From the NCBI GenBank assembly GCA_031280645.1, contig JAITGL010000023.1, forward strand, positions 1 through 46,827: a stretch of DNA of 46,827 nucleotides, read 5' to 3'. Shown here piece by piece: positions 46,709 to 46,827 of the stretch. The position numbers were made by a program, and so were the translations under genes. This stretch comes from Tannerellaceae bacterium. Lineage in GTDB: Bacteria > Bacteroidota > Bacteroidia > Bacteroidales > Tannerellaceae. Under the pieces are notes generated by a model. It made no database searches, was not told where the DNA came from, and worked only from the letters and a program-made list of their open reading frames with translations. How positions within the stretch are numbered: the stretch's first letter is position 1; each line of letters begins with the position of its first letter.

Positions 46709-46827
46709 TCAGGTTCGTCCCCGACTGCCTCAGGTTCGTCCCCGACTGCCTCAGGTTCGTCCCCGACTGCCTCAGGTTCGTCCCCGACTGCCTCAGGTTC
46801 GTCCCCGACTGCCTCAGGTTCGTCCCC
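46709..46827. repeat. 21-bp tandem array running off the right edge
   Basis: CAGGTTCGTCCCCGACTGCCT recurs at 46710, 46731, 46752 and onward at exactly 21-base steps with virtually no variation, up to the last base of the window. It starts about 110 bases after the susCD terminator hairpin. Bases 46,599-46,708 hold nothing recognised. Confidence 0.95.

Overview
The window looks like the chromosome of a member of the Bacteroidales. It carries two SusC/SusD pairs, an ECF sigma/FecR pair, fimbrillin-like lipoproteins, a long Bacteroidetes-type Rho, and several promoters of the TTTG-N17-21-TAnnTTTG form used by the Bacteroidetes housekeeping sigma factor. Genus cannot be told from the sequence. 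All family names come from reading motifs, not from a database search.

Bases 1 to about 10,715 are the wreck of a mobilisable or conjugative element. Two different topB (topoisomerase III) fragments are joined head to head at a 14-base near-palindrome, and both lack the N-terminal Toprim region. Then come an AlbA_2/ATPase-type regulator on the + strand and, on the - strand, a TraG/MobC-like coupling protein, a relaxase and a MobA accessory protein. traG is split in frame by a 2.5 kb group II intron with its own reverse transcriptase. topB, traG and the relaxase each carry homopolymer frameshifts or a stop, and mobA is cut off at its 5' end, which marks the right edge of the element.

Bases 10,850 to 24,510 are host DNA: a CPBP membrane protease, a 21-bp tandem array, a small Bacteroidetes-specific protein, and a polysaccharide utilisation locus. 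The locus reads leftward as ECF sigma factor, FecR, STN-type SusC, SusD, a beta-helix protein and a GH26 mannanase-like enzyme. A GH29 fucosidase-like gene points toward it.

Bases 24,700 to 39,960 are mostly rightward housekeeping and surface genes. They include rho, a 41-42-bp repeat field, two tandem fimbrillin-SUMF1 fusion lipoproteins, a YhcC-type radical SAM protein, a carboxynorspermidine-synthase-like dehydrogenase, and recA. recA overlaps the first of four surface-polysaccharide genes (FemX-like, polysaccharide deacetylase-like, wecB, glycosyltransferase).

Bases 39,990 to 46,827 hold a large inverted pair of 41-bp repeat arrays, then a probable invertible promoter flanked by 34-bp inverted repeats, then a second susC/susD pair, a hairpin terminator and another 21-bp array.

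Two things stand out. The first is the candidate promoter inverton at 41,461-41,720; each inverted repeat is itself built like a tyrosine-recombinase core site (9-bp arms around a 7-bp core). The second is a set of five intergenic arrays of unrelated sequence that share a 21 or 41-42-bp period, near two or four helical turns, most with a dyad in each unit.
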